Assembly: GCF_001625305.1 (NCBI RefSeq)
Contig: NW_017802824.1
Coordinates: 3,159,062-3,223,061, forward strand
DNA: 64,000 nucleotides
Source of the DNA: Branchiostoma belcheri
Taxonomy: Eukaryota; Chordata; Leptocardii; Amphioxiformes; Branchiostomatidae
Direction of reading: 5' to 3'
Part shown: positions 44,936 through 57,060 of the stretch, piece by piece
Layout of the letters: each line of letters starts with the position of its first letter
How positions within the stretch are numbered: the first letter of the stretch is position 1
Program-made: the position numbers and the translations under genes
The notes under the pieces: generated by a model
What the model saw: the letters and a program-made list of their open reading frames with translations, nothing else
Databases searched by the model: none
Told to the model about the DNA's origin: nothing

Positions 44936-45185
44936 CACAGAAACGAACGTTCCCGATTTCAAAATTAAACGACACCTCGGAGAAATGAAGCGTCGCCACA
45001 ATGCAAAGTGCCTGGTTGAGAGATAAGAAGGAGTAATGTACTGTAAAGGGGATGAATCTTTAATCATGTATTTATAACGCGAAACGGCGAGGCGTGTGTA
45101 CATTAGTCTTACCGCCTGTGTGTGGGTTCCGCATTATTTAGCATAGCCGATTAGAGATGGGTGTTTGTTCTGCTAGAAGTTAAAG

Positions 45186-45537
45186 GCATCCAATGCGATT
45201 TCAGAGCAGCAAAACTGGAATACTCTGAATAAGGCAATTATTATGATATTGACACATGCTGCTTCAAATTAGCACATTTCAAACAGTATTTCATACCTAA
45301 GGCATTTAAAACTGCACAAACAAGCCCCCTTTATTTTCTGGGTGGTACCCGAAACATCAGCCCAGGACCATTCCAGTAACCGTTTTCTGTCATAATTTTG
45401 GGTATTTTTGGCTCAATGAGGGTCAATATACATCAGGATAGTGTGGTTTCAACTCAGTATGTAGATGAGTTACTAGAATATTGGCTTTAAAAATAGGGTT
45501 TCCAAGCCCTAAAAACAGCATTGAATGCCTTTGAACA
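45186..45537 (+). mobile_element. MITE family D, long form
   Basis: Ends AAAGGCATCCAATGCGATTT and the inverted AACAGCATTGAATGCCTTT. The body matches 60968-61325 block by block, including TCTGGGTGGTACCC and GGTTTCCAAGCCCTA. Confidence 0.65.
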
Positions 45538-45569
45538 TGTGTCGATGTGACAGTACTCAGGGGTTGGGG

Positions 45570-45900
45570 TATTAAAGGCATCCGATGCAATTTTGCTAGC
45601 GGCAAAACAAAAAAAAATATTCTAGATAAGGAATTTCGTCTAATATTGCATTAACATTTATTATTTTGTCTTAGCACATTGTCATCATTCCATACGCACT
45701 TGAAGCCAAATATTTGTATATTTGGTACCACCAATAAATAACCAGCTACGAAGCAAGCAACCGTTAGCAAAATAACCTGTTTGCCTCACAGACATCGGTA
45801 TGCAGTGAGATACAGTTTTCAATTTTTTTTACGAAGAATTTAGAAAATTGATAAAATCCAGTGTTTCATTAGCTAGATCTTAAAATTGCATTGGAAGCAG
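45570..45900 (-). repeat. MITE family D copy, reverse body
   Basis: AAAGGCATCCGATGCAATTT start, TTTGGTACCACCAATAAATA and TCACAGACATCGGTATGCAG, the reverse of the GATATCTGTTAGG block in other copies. Confidence 0.5.
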
Positions 45901-46229
45901 TAGTTTATGTACATATATACGTACAGTGAAATATTGGGCGTCTGACCTTAAAATTGATGGGTGATTCTGCATGACTGTCTTTAAGGCAAAAATCCCGCAT
46001 AAATCATTTATTTTATATTGAGCCACCAGTTCGTATTCATTATCATTTCCAGCGTTTCAACCACAGTCGACAAACTATCAAAGATAGGACTGTCAATGGC
46101 TGTGATGTGTTTCAATAATGTCTGTATTGCCTAGTTGACTGTTGTGTCGCAGATACTGAATTCACGGTGACAAGCGTATATAAGACGAGTCGCTCAGTCA
46201 TGCATGTACTGGGAACCCTGGAGAGACTT

Positions 46230-46480
46230 GTCGATGAAGGTTAGAGACATCCAGGTAATGAGATACACAAGGAAATTGTTACTCAAGCAACTAGATATAT
46301 TTTGAAAATTACCAGTTTCAAGTAGCATCCACAACTGTTCTTCAGTGATTTAAGCCCCTATCACACATCCAGAACCTTCCTCCGACCACCAACCAACCAA
46401 GGCCACGCGTACTTTTCCATACAAATCTAATCGAATAAGAGTTAAGTTTGAGTAAAATCTACATGCAAATCACGACAATT
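46230..46480. repeat. Family C fragment followed by family H end
   Basis: 46230-46345 has GATGAAGGTTAGAGACATCC, GTTACTCAAGCAACTAG and a CTTCAGTGATT hairpin side (family C). 46350-46480 has AAGCCCCTATCACACATCC then CCAACCAACCAAGGCC (family H). Confidence 0.5.
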
Positions 46481-47535
46481 AATTTACAGTTTTTGATACA
46501 TACCTCTTCATCTACACTGACGTAAAGTATTGGGTTTGGATGGAAACGCCTCACAGTTTTCAAAACCTATCCAGTGACTTGAGTAACAATTTCCCACAGG
46601 GAAGTGCTTTTCGTTCCGCTAGAATTGATTCCGTCGGCGGAGCTAGCGCTCTGCCCTGTTTAATATTGTTCACTTCATCGGTATGTATCGATCCCCCTGG
46701 GGCTGAAACGGGGGGAAACGTTCACTAGATCCGCTTCCTGTAATTGCAAATGTGGTCTCGCAACGGTGTTATTTAAATCTGGCAGTGGTCTCGCAACGAT
46801 GTTTACCCTATAAAGTACAGTCGAGGGGCCACTGCTCTAGAACACGCTTATTTTATTAAACAGCAAAAACGACGCAATGCGCCTCTTCCGTGAAACTACC
46901 CTCTCCTTTAATACTCAGAAAGTTGGTTCACCGCAGGTCCATGAAAAAACTTGGCATGCTTAATAAAACAAGCCTTGGTACGTCCAACAATGGTCAAAAT
47001 ATTTAAATCAAACAAAAATTGGTGTTAATTGTGTAACACTTTAAGAAATTGTCCACTAAAAATTGCACATTTTGATGTATAATATGTATAGCACTGCGCG
47101 GGTTTAGAATATCGTTTTGAGTAAATCTCGTTCAAACGAGCTTGACGGGGTATAGGAATGATATTGAGACGTCGTATTTTAACAGCAAGGCACTATAATG
47201 ATAATTCTTGTTATGTGTTTGTGTCGCTTCATACTGTAAGTATAAAATAACTTGAGTGTAACGTTACGTCAAATTGCAATTGTACTTCGTCTGATGGTAA
47301 CAAGGAGAAGACCCTAATAAGAGTTTGGGAAAATGTTTTAAACACATTAATATGTACGTATATATCTCTGGTTGACTGGGAGGTACCAGTTTCGTCAATA
47401 AGGATCTTCACGTATTGGTCTATCGACTTGGTAATTTTACACGGTGATCGTCTGCTTTGATGCACAACCAGAAATGGTTTTATTGGCTCCTCAACAATGG
47501 GAATATCCTTGACCCCGGAGATATACCATTTGTTA
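46481..47535. other. No gene recognised
   Basis: AT-rich with a few short frames. 46600-46720 is more GC-rich but is not splice-framed. Confidence 0.35.
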
Positions 47536-47800
47536 CCATTTTTTTCTACCTCTGGGGAAGGAGATATTGTTCTGGGGGAAGGTAGTGTTTTCGGTCCTGT
47601 TTGTGTGTTCGCAGCTATAACTCATGTTGTGTTTGACAGAATTCTTTTATTTTCTGTATATGATTAGTTATTTGGGCCCAGATGATGCTATTTATTTTTT
47701 TTAATGTTTCTTCATTTTTAGGTATTGAAAATTAAAGAAAAATCAAAATAATTCGACACACCCGTGCTGTATTTGGTGTGGTATCATCGATCAATAGCTG
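47536..47800 (+). repeat. Dispersed repeat family E copy
   Basis: TACCTCTGGGGAAGGAGATAT, TTCGCAGCTATAACTCATG and AATTCGACACACCCGTGC match 24346-24630. Confidence 0.55.
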
Positions 47801-48344
47801 TTGTCCACTGTAGGAGTTAAGCAATGTGGGACTTATGGGTTATACCAAACTACTGTTAGGAAGGGGAGTTAAGTTATCTTGTATTTTGCTTCATAATTGT
47901 GATATCAGCCGTCGTGGAAGGCAACTTTGTTAATTTGATGTCTAAATTGTCAAAAGTTGTTGTGAATATCATACATTAAAAATTAAACATCCCGAAGGTT
48001 TCAAATCTCAGATTTCTTTGTTTTTTCGCCGATGGAATTTTAATTGTGTCAAGCAAAAGACCCATGCGACAGTGTGTTGTCATAAAAAAACTGTCACACC
48101 GCTGCGGCGTTTAAAACCCCGTACACAAATTACAGGGACGCTCTGGGAGAATATCAGTAATTACGGGATCAAATTATAAAACACTTCGGGGCATCCCCAG
48201 CCTACCAACTGTGCGAAATCAGTTAGAACTTATTTCCAGACACGCCCTGCTGCGCTCCATGTATAATCATGGCTTCTTTGCGATCAATATGTCTGCAATA
48301 AAGCAGCAAAGTGTTAAAATACGGCTCATGTTTTAAAATTTAGG

Positions 48345-48915
48345 ACACTAGGATCGCTAGAAAATGATAGTTATTTAGAAGTTTGGTTCTTCTTTACTGG
48401 TGTATTCCAATAAAAATATATCCACCGGGATAGCATTGGGATAAAATGGTGATACCAATCGCTAGAAAATTATTTGTTCTTTTTTTGTACAAACTTTAAA
48501 CTACCATGTGGCTGCCACACCACAAAAATATCCATCACCCTACAAAGTGTAGGAAAAACAGTGATACCAATCGCTAGAAAACGATAATTGTAAGTGTGAT
48601 TATTCTTTGCCTGTGCGTTCATTTGTGTGCAAACTACCCTCCGGCTGTCAAACCACCAAAACGTTTCATCATCCTACAAAGTTTAGGGAGAAAAACATGA
48701 TACCAATCGCTAGAAAACGATAATTGTGTGATTATTTCTACTGCCTTGTTCTTTTGTGAGCAAACTACCCAGCGGCTGCTTCGAATTCACAACTAAAACA
48801 TCCATCACCCCACAAAGTTAGAAAACCGTGATACCTGAAAACGATAATTGTGTGATTATTTTTTGCCGTAACGTTCGCTTGTGTGCAAACTACCCTGCGG
48901 CTGTGACACCCATAA
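48345..48915 (+). repeat. Tandem repeat, about 110-140-bp unit, five copies
   Basis: Each unit has GATACCAATCGCTAGAAAAC, GATAATTGTGTGATTATT, GTGTGCAAACTACC, GCGGCTG and CATCCATCACCCTACAAAG. Spacing is uneven, so the array is old. Confidence 0.85.
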
Positions 48916-50110
48916 ACATCCATCACCCCACACCCTATCCAAGCACGCACACACAGGGCCGCCGGTCGCACAGTCCCCTTGGTAACGCGCGCCGTGGAAA
49001 ATTCATCTGCAGCACGAATCACCAGTAGATTTCCCGTGAGAGGGACCACTAGATCACCGTTTGGGGTATCAGTTCGGCTGATAAGAGACGTGTCCTAAAG
49101 CAAGGTGTGCGGGGAAGGGGCATGAGGAGCAAGATTGCTACGATCTTCTCGTCTTCAGTGCAGGCTTTTGGTACCTTTAGGCAGTCGTGATGGAGAAGTG
49201 TGCGGTGCATCTGGGGACTCTCTGAGCACTAGAGATAAGTATTTCTGGGACCGTGAATGGTAGTTAATGGAGAGATGCAAATTTGTCGGGATTCGTGCAG
49301 TAAGGCTAATGGGAAAACACGACCTGTCTGGGGACCGTCCGCTGATGATACCGGGGATGGCAGAAACCGTCTTCTCCGGGGACCTTCCGCTAAACATCAC
49401 GGGGGATGGCAGAAACCTTGGAAAAATGCGTTGTTAGCTTGTCCTAGCGGTTGAATTACACAAATAAACTTTTAACAACTGCAGTACGGCGGATAATCGA
49501 TAGCGAACTGTTGCCCAAGGGGAACGTGCGTTTGATCAGATAACAACTGAAGGATTTACGCCAGGATTACTGTGAATATCGCCCGACGTTAATGACCTAT
49601 CCTTGTCAATAGGTGACTTGTGGCCCCCGGCTTTGCAGTGGTTGGGTGTCCGATACATTACCATAGGAATGAAAACCAAGCAGATGTCAGGAGGGAAAGA
49701 CTAGCCGAATGTCGTGGAATGAAACAAAAAGTGACGAAAATAGCCTTATTGCAATTAACCGCTAATAAATTATCAAGAATATCCCTTCCCCTTTAGAAAG
49801 ACATTATAATTATGCATATAATACCGTCTTATTAGCATTAGTCCCATTCACGTCACGAAGCTGACCAATTGTTTGAGTCACACACCGTCATTAAACCCAC
49901 GCCACCCAACCAGCCGTTCCCATCTTGGCCCCCAGACAACTTTTTGAAGAGCATTTCTTGTTGCCATGGAATAACCTTTACAGCTGATGGTAGATATTAT
50001 CCACACAGAGGCTTCACCTAGCGTCGTGCTGGTTGATATCTAAAGTAAAATCGTAAGTGGTCACACTTCCGTAGGGGTGTTGGGTCTACAGTTATCTAGA
50101 GAAGACCATG
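48916..50110. other. No gene recognised
   Basis: Mixed composition. 48930-49030 is GC-rich. GGGGACCGTCCGCTGATGAT and GGGGACCTTCCGCTAAACAT near 49330 and 49380 form a short imperfect direct repeat. Confidence 0.35.
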
Positions 50111-50119
50111 GGTCAGGAT

Positions 50120-50284
50120 GATTTATGATTTATGATTTATGATTTATGATTTATGATTTATGATTTATGATTTATGATTTATGATTTATGATTTATGATT
50201 TATGATTTATGATTTATGATTTATGATTTATGATTTATGATTTATGATTTATGATTTATGATTTATGATTTATGATTTATGATT
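50120..50284 (+). repeat. Perfect heptamer array (GATTTAT)n, about 23 copies
   Basis: 165 bp of uninterrupted GATTTAT with no substitution seen, embedded in ordinary AT-rich DNA. Confidence 0.98.
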
Positions 50285-51160
50285 TTGCTTCTCGGCTATA
50301 TATCTATGGTTTGAATTCAAAGTTTTCATCACCTGTGTACCGTTAATGGTAGTGTTCTGGTTTAGTGTAATGCAGTAAATGTACATTTACAGGCAAAATG
50401 ATGAGTTGCGTCAATATAAATGTACAGCCATCAATTCTATCTACGTTGTTAAAGGTAGGTTTAGTTGACGACGCTGACTTCATTTTAAATCGTCTATGTT
50501 TAAGATCAGTGTTATAATTTTGGCATAACTTATAGCACATTGCGTTAAGGGTATGAATTAGTTATAAGATTTGAAAATGTAGCCTAGCGTGCATGGCGTC
50601 TTTCCAAGTTTGCGTTAGGGAGATGAAATTTGATACGTGATAAGTTTGATACGGTTTTATCATACCGTAATATCCAAACTTGGAAGGTTAAATCAGAGGT
50701 CACAGTTGTTGTAAGTTGCGTAAAGTTGATTTCATGGCCAAGAGTTTCAAAGTACAGTTTTATAGCATTAAGTCCGCAGTCATAACTTTTCCTCCAAGCC
50801 ATGTACCATAGAGATCAAGGCCAGGAACGACTTTTATCTCAACACAATTGCCCCATGCACGTCGGGAATCAACTACACAAAGCCAGCTTCGCGCCAAAGA
50901 GGAACTACCCAGGGGATTGCCTGATACGGTGTAGGGTTTTTTTTTCCCTACCCATCGACCGCATCAGAATGCAGAGTTCGTCTTCTACGACACGCACTTG
51001 GCTGCTCTCCCTGCCGGTCCATCACTGCTGCGAAATTTCCAGCCATTATTTCCCATCGATTCCATTTCCTGAGCCTGAGATATTGGACAGCACTCCGCCG
51101 TGCCCCTTTTGTTAAAATTGGCTATAAAAACAAGGCCGCTGTCAGGGTTTATGGCTGGGC
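50285..51160. other. No gene recognised
   Basis: AT-rich to 50790, then more balanced DNA with short frames that lack splice support. Confidence 0.35.
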
Positions 51161-51189
51161 ATTAATTGCAGGCGGCAGGATCGGCGGCA

Positions 51190-51860
51190 GCCAGGCAACA
51201 GCAAGGCAGTTTATATTTCACAGCATATTTCAGGCCAGAAACAGCAAGAGAGTTATTTCACCACATATTTCAGACCAGGAACAGCAAGGCAGTTTATATT
51301 TCACAGTGTATTTTAGGTCAGGAACAGCAAGGCGGTTTACATTTCACAGCATATTTTAGGTGAGGAACAGCAAGGCAGCTTATATTCCACAGCCTATTTC
51401 AGGCCAGGAACAGCAAGGCAGTTTATATTTCACAGCATATTTCAGGACAGGAACAACAAGAGAGTTTATATTTCACAGCATAGGCCAAGGACAGCGGCAG
51501 AGTTTGTATTTCATAGCTTATTTCAGGCCAGGTATATGTTTCACAGTATATTGCAGGCCAGGAACATCGAAGCACTTCATACTTCACAACATATTTCAGA
51601 TCAGGAAGTTGAACAGGAACAGCGAGGAAGTTTATACTTCACAGCATTAGGAACAGTTTATAGCAGGAGCAGTTTATGCTTCATAACATCAGGAACAACA
51701 AGGAAGCTTATACTTCACAGCATATTTCCAGGCCAGAAACAGCGAGGCAGTGTACGTTTCACATCACATTTCATGACAGGAACAGCAAGGTAGTTTACAT
51801 TTCACAGCATATTTCAGGTCAAGAACAGCAAAGCAGTTTATATTTTGCTACTCATAATGT
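51190..51860 (+). repeat. Minisatellite, about 43-62-bp unit, roughly 14 copies
   Basis: Units built from AGGAACAGCAAGGCAGTTTA, TATTTCACAGCATATTTCAG and GCCAGGAACA, with variable deletions. Two phases stay open across much of the array and look like FTAYFRPE-type peptides, but the period and substitutions indicate noncoding DNA. Confidence 0.9.
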
Positions 51861-52375
51861 ATGGGGTGAGTTCGACTATGTTCCTGAGGCCATATTCGGC
51901 TATGTGTGACAGGGGCTCAACGCATGATCTATGAAACATATGACGCGTTCCAAGAACTGAACCCGGAACTAGCTGCCAATGATGAGAAATATAATAACAT
52001 ATTAATTTCTCCATAATGGCACGTTGCCATAAATTTTCAGTAAATTTGCCGGTATTTGATACATTTCCAATGATCGTAGATAACAACCTGGCTATTCATT
52101 AGGTACATAGACAGCTGGTATATTTACTTTCATTATTGAGACTATAATTATGGTATTAAACAGGATATTAGGACTTGTCATCTTTTTCTCGATAAACAGC
52201 TGTGCATGTATAAACTCGTCTTTAGTCATGTCGTTATTTTGTACTTTTGTCTAGATACATGCTTATTGTCACTCTGCCTTTGGGAATTAACGCATTAATA
52301 AACAATATTTGAATAGCCCAGTTAAAGAACACAAGTATAGACGAATTAGGCACTTATCATCAATTTGTGTTCAAG
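51861..52375. other. No gene recognised; family H terminus at 51885-51920
   Basis: GAGGCCATATTCGGCTATGTG then TGACAGGGGCTC at the left is a solo family H end. The rest is AT-rich. Confidence 0.4.
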
Positions 52376-52379
52376 GTAG

Positions 52380-52565
52380 TCTTGTGATTAGGGTTGTTCA
52401 ACAGAATCTGAAGTTCTGGATTCGAATCCCTGGCTGGCCCTAGTGATGGGATCTTGGGAAAGCCCCTTAAGACATATTTCCTCACTCGACTAAGGTGAAG
52501 AAGAGAACCAAGCTTCGGTTAGGGACGTCCTCTCGGATGGGATGTAAAGCCGGAGGTCCGTTAAA
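52380..52565 (+). mobile_element. Decayed tRNA-derived SINE
   Basis: B box GGATTCGAATCCCTGGCTGG, then CTTGGGAAAGCCCCTTAAGAC and CCTCACTCGACTAAGG as in other SINEs here. The A box is poor. Confidence 0.55.
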
Positions 52566-53009
52566 AAGCCCACCACACTTATTGAAAAAGAGCAGGGGTC
52601 CTTCACGCAACAAACCTTACAGGTCGCAGCTTGTTCTTACTGTTAAAAACTGGTGTGTTACGTACGTCCAAAGAACGTCATTTACGTCCATCGATCATCA
52701 ATTTACACTAGCCTTTTAACAATTTTTACGCCTGTCATTGAAGTCCCCCGTGGTTCAATATTATCGACCTAACGTTGGTCACATTTGGTTTGGTGTTTTG
52801 AGTGGGCAGGGAATTTTACTACCGTGATCTTCATTTGTTGGTTGATCGCTTTGTAGAATAAACCAGCCTCAAATGTAGATTATACAAACTCTAATTGGTA
52901 GTTGATAGCCCAACCTACTAGAGCTAATTACTTAAAGCAACACAAAAGGCTGGGTTAGTGCCACAAAAGTAAACCTTCCAATACGTATCATGTGCAAAAA
53001 GTATTGAAA

Positions 53010-53185
53010 CAACGTTAACATACTTGATATTTGAAAACGTTATATCAAAATATTTCCCTAAAGCTATCATAGAGCGGAATTTGCTACCACCAAGTCCAGT
53101 TGGAGCATCACCACTTGCACTAGATAGCTTCAAACATTGTTTACAGTTACATTTGCAAAGATTATGTTATTTTGCTTCATTTTCA
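53010..53185 (+). pseudogene. Degenerate LINE ORF2 C-terminal fragment
   Basis: Plus frame reads VISKYFPKAIIERNLLPPS then GASPLALDSFKHCL, parallel to the LINE tail at 43400-43760 but in the other orientation and with different substitutions. Confidence 0.5.
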
Positions 53186-53577
53186 GTGTCAAGAATTGAG
53201 TAATTTCAGTACACGGAAACAGTACAGATTTGCTACCATTCAGAGCATTCAAATCACTGCTATTGATTCTTGAAACTCTCTCAAAACATTAGTGTATTGA
53301 TTATAATGTGCTTCATCCCAACAATAACTTTTGGTATTTCTACCGCACAAATCGCTAAATTGATGCACTGTACGGTTGCCTCTGACTTAGTCTGATAGAA
53401 TCTGCCGGTTCGTTATTTCTGACTGATTTGATTAAGATTACATTACATTCCCCTACTCATCAATCTGCTCCAGCCTATGGGCCGATGGTTTTTCATTGAT
53501 TAGTTTAATTGGCGTTGAGGAATGATGATGCAGCCGGAACGTACCGGAAAATGAAACAGACAAGAACCGGATTTTTA

Positions 53578-53720
53578 GGCCCCATTCCCACTAGATTGAT
53601 TCGCTTTGATCTGCTTCGAGCCGGATCGAGCCGGATTGGAGCCGGATCGAGCCAGACCGAAGCCGGATCAAAGCGAATTAATTCGGCTCGATCCGGACAA
53701 TTTTATCTTAGTAGGAATGA
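53578..53720. mobile_element. Palindromic MITE family K, second copy
   Basis: GGCCCCATTCCCACTAG start and inverted CTTAGTAGGAATGA end. The interior has GATTCGCTTTGATC / GATCAAAGCGAATTAATTCG and an expanded CGAGCCGGATCGAGCCGG core. Confidence 0.7.
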
Positions 53721-53751
53721 AGAGAGTCACCGTTGAGTCAGAATTCTAGCC

Positions 53752-53910
53752 GTCGCAGACGATGTCTATTGCAGCACAACATTTGAAAACGCGATTTCAT
53801 CCTTAAATCATAAAATTAATGCGCAAAAACGACCTTAAAGTGATGTTCTGCAAAAGTGCTTTGCACAATACATTACGGGATTTGTGCAGTGCAGTACGCT
53901 TTGCCGACTT
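53752..53910 (+). repeat. MITE family B, partial copy
   Basis: GTCGCAGACGATGTC, GCACAACATTTGAAAAC and the right end GCAGTACGCTTTGCCGAC match 30387-30637. The left terminus is missing. Confidence 0.6.
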
Positions 53911-54439
53911 GATAAAAACCAAACGACACTTTATTTATACATGTGATTTATCAGATCTATTCTGTACCCGCTAGATAGTTTGTTTTAAGTTGTAATAGGC
54001 AGTTGAAATGCCATATAAATGTATATCCCTTCAGGCGCACAGTGTATTAGACAGTAAGAGTTAGTACGGAGCTTACAGTGTAGTACAGATAACAGTGACA
54101 GCGTCTCCATAAAAATTGAATATATCGTCGTCTTTTCGTAATCGATGTCGATGAGGATGGTAAATCGTATTTTTATTTTTGCGACGTGATGGCGTTCAAT
54201 AGATATGGTAAGCCAGCAATGTTTCTTGCCGGCAATAGAGCATTATATACCAAACCCAAGGGGCTATATCTGATGTATGTTACGTTACGTGGCGGTGTGC
54301 CATACACTAGGCCCAATTCAACTTTTGTTCAGTTTCGTAAACAATTTTATTATGTTGGTGAATGATTGAATAGCAAATCCATTTATCTGCAACTACTTCG
54401 TAAACAAGATCCGGCCTTCCGATAACCGTCTGTCATCTT

Positions 54440-54695
54440 TGCATTGCTCTGATGAAGATGGCAGAAGCGCTCATCGAAACGTAGATCTAGAAGGCAATAA
54501 CCCTTACTGTGTACAAATAGGTAAATATATCAAAGAATGTTTAGACCTTAGAACAAGTAGTATTAGTTGACCCACCTATTGTTCTGTACGTAGGATATTT
54601 TCGTTGTACCCATGTATATTTGTTTGTATATCTACATGTCTTTGACCTTCCAAAAGTCGCTGTACTTTTTGTTGTGTCAATAAAGTTCTTCGATC
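54440..54695 (+). repeat. Dispersed retroelement-like repeat with CTGATGA..GAAAC hairpin
   Basis: Starts near CTGATGAAGATGGCAG and GCTCATCGAAACGTAG, then shares GTACGTAGGAT, TGTACTTTTTGTTGTGTCAA and TAAAG with 31030-31335. The hairpin plus AATAAAG end are suggestive of a Penelope-like or SINE-like retroposon; there is no coding part. Confidence 0.45.
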
Positions 54696-54699
54696 TAGA

Positions 54700-55920
54700 A
54701 AAACTTTATAAATAAGGATTAGGAGACCTCAGATCTCCATGAAATATTTAGATCTTGTGTGAAGGTGACTGCGTCCTCTTATCATGGTGACTACAAGTCC
54801 TTCCGTCGTGCAAAGAAGCAACACCAGCTGTCAAGGAGGTCTTGTCTTGAAAAAACAGAGACACCAAAAACAATCCCCCTCCCCCCGTGATACCCCTTGC
54901 GGGGTTGTTGGAGGGCAGCAAAGAAGAAGAAGAATACCTTCTTTTTTTCATAGAGACAAAAAAGAACTTGCCCACTAGGCAGGGTCGTCATCATCATCAT
55001 AGCGTTCAACCCGAGTTCATAGTCAAAATGCCAAACAAGGCATCGAACAAATTAGCCAAACTTTTGCATAAAAACGAGAGGCCCAAACTTTCCAAAATAT
55101 CGTACAGTGGGACAGATCCACCTTTATTGCGGATGGCCCCACGTATAAGTTCATAGGACGTTACTTGCATGCCCCCATGCCTTGGATAAACCTCATAGAG
55201 AATGATAGGAGTCTTTTTTTGCACTCATCCACCTAAAAGTGATCTTAGTAAACAAAGGGATGGCCAAGAAGCGACCCGACCGTACACCTCCTTAACTAAT
55301 GTCTTACCCGTGGTAACTTGTTCACCATTATTACTGGCTACTTTACCTCACAGAGAACAGTTCTGTCGTTCCTGATCCGAGGGATTTCTCCTGGCTTTCC
55401 AGTCGCGGTTTCGGTCGTAAGAACTTGCAGAAGAAACATCTTTTAACCATGTCGCCTCAAGGACAGGCTTTGTTGTTTTGGATTCCCTCAGCGCTTTCAT
55501 CGAGAAGCTGATTCTATCAGGGAGAGTGCGGGCTATCAGCTGCGTGAAGAGTCGTCTGTCATTAGTCGGCTTTTTAGCGGCAAGGACTCACATCACCTGC
55601 CTACTTTACCAGGGGGCCGTCTGTGAAGTTCAAAACTTGCAGTAGGAATGTAAAAAAAGTGGAAAAGGTAACATTTGCAAACAAATACATTATGTTTGCC
55701 TACAGATGGTCCAGCCTAACAACGTAAACCTCTGTTTAGTCTTACTCAAGCATATTTTCATACAAATGATGATCAGCCCCTCCAACTTGCTACATAATGT
55801 AATCTGACATCTGACGGGCTGTCTGCTACATTCCCGGTTACAATGGTGAAAGCAGTCTGTTCCAGGCCATTGACCTCATGTGTTTGGAGAGGAGGCTAGG
55901 CTTTGCTGGTTCACTGTATA
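54700..55920. other. No gene recognised
   Basis: Several short frames in all directions without splice or homology support. 55260-55620 is unique-looking and moderately GC-rich. Confidence 0.35.
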
Positions 55921-55924
55921 CTGA

Positions 55925-56190
55925 AACTAGGTGTTACTGGTTCACTGTGCACTGAAGCTAGGTGTTACTGGTTCACTGTGCACTGGAGCTAGGTGTTACT
56001 GGTTCACTGTGCACTGAAGCTAGGTGTTACTGGTTCACTGTGTGCTGAAGCTAGGTGTTACTGGTTCACCGTACACTGAAGCTAGGTGTTACTGGTTCAC
56101 TGTGCACTGAAGCTAGGTGTTACTGGTTCACTGTGTACTGAAGCTAGGTGTTACTGGTTCACTGTGCACTGAAGCTAGGTGTTCACTAGT
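55925..56190 (+). repeat. 31-bp minisatellite, 8-9 copies
   Basis: Nearly identical units beginning GCTAGGTGTTACTGGTTCAC and ending TGTGCACTGAA. Only single-base changes separate copies, so the array is young or homogenised. Confidence 0.95.
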
Positions 56191-56199
56191 GGGTCACTC

Positions 56200-56790
56200 T
56201 AATTGTGACATACATAGCTATTCTTGCAACCGTATTGGGATATGAGGGTTTAAATGTATATATACAATATAGCATATCGCTGTCCATGACTGAAGTGGAT
56301 TTTTATGATCCATATAAATTTCTCAATCCAACGATTAATTTTCGTGTCCTCTCGGTCTTTTACAGTTATCTATTTTGCCTGTTATTGAATTTGTAGACTT
56401 TGGTACCCTCGTCAAGTTAAATGTATTTGTAGCCGCCTTGTCCGTACAGAGATTTTATACCCCCCATATGTCACTGATGAACCTAAGTCAATAAGAGAGT
56501 TATCATTAAAATAAATTCCACCGTTATCACCATGATTGATTTCCCAAAAGGCATATCATATTTGAGATTGTCCCCAAAGAGATTTGATGCGATCACTTGA
56601 AAAATCATTAGGATGATTAAACGGATGCGGCAGTTTCCATGTAATCTTTGATGAGCGTTTGGTTGGAGAGATAAAAGGTATTAAAGCTTCACTTGGGGAC
56701 AGGGTTTTGGTGATTTAGTATCTCTAGAGTCTCATCATGACATTGTTATATTACGGTGGTTTTGTTAGTTGGCTTAGACCAACGTCAGTA
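56200..56790. other. No gene or repeat recognised
   Basis: AT-rich DNA without notable frames. Confidence 0.35.
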
Positions 56791-56794
56791 CACG

Positions 56795-57060
56795 TACACA
56801 GATAACAATAACTTTATTGCACAACGATTATATTGTACAGGGTACAATATCTTCTAGTACATATTAACTACACTTTCATAAGGCTAACCTAGCTAATACA
56901 AGAGTGGGTGTCTGGTATGGGATAGGTATGAACGTTTACAATCATTGGAGGAATTTCTAATATCCATACAGTCTTTGTTATATATCCTTATGTATTCCAT
57001 GCAGGGGTTGTCACAAGTCATTATGTATTTAGATCAGTTTTTCAAGCTCATTGAGGTAAA
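56795..57060 (-). repeat. LINE-type 3' UTR fragment
   Basis: ACAATAACTTTATTGCACAAC followed by GTACAGGGTACAATATC reads on the minus strand as a LINE 3' end with a TTGTGCAATAAAGTTATTG tail. No coding remnant is recognisable. Confidence 0.45.

Noticed and set aside
44334..44968. Long open frames with poly-Tyr, poly-Leu or poly-Val products
   Set aside because: Produced by the (TAC)n array, whose 3-bp period keeps several frames open.
46177..46183. TATATAA box followed by an initiator-like TCAGT
   Set aside because: The spacing (about 19 bp) is too short for a core promoter and no exon follows.
51166..51909. Plus-strand frames with repeated FTAYFRPETA-like peptides
   Set aside because: The array period is not a constant multiple of three and copies carry frameshifting deletions, so it is a minisatellite.
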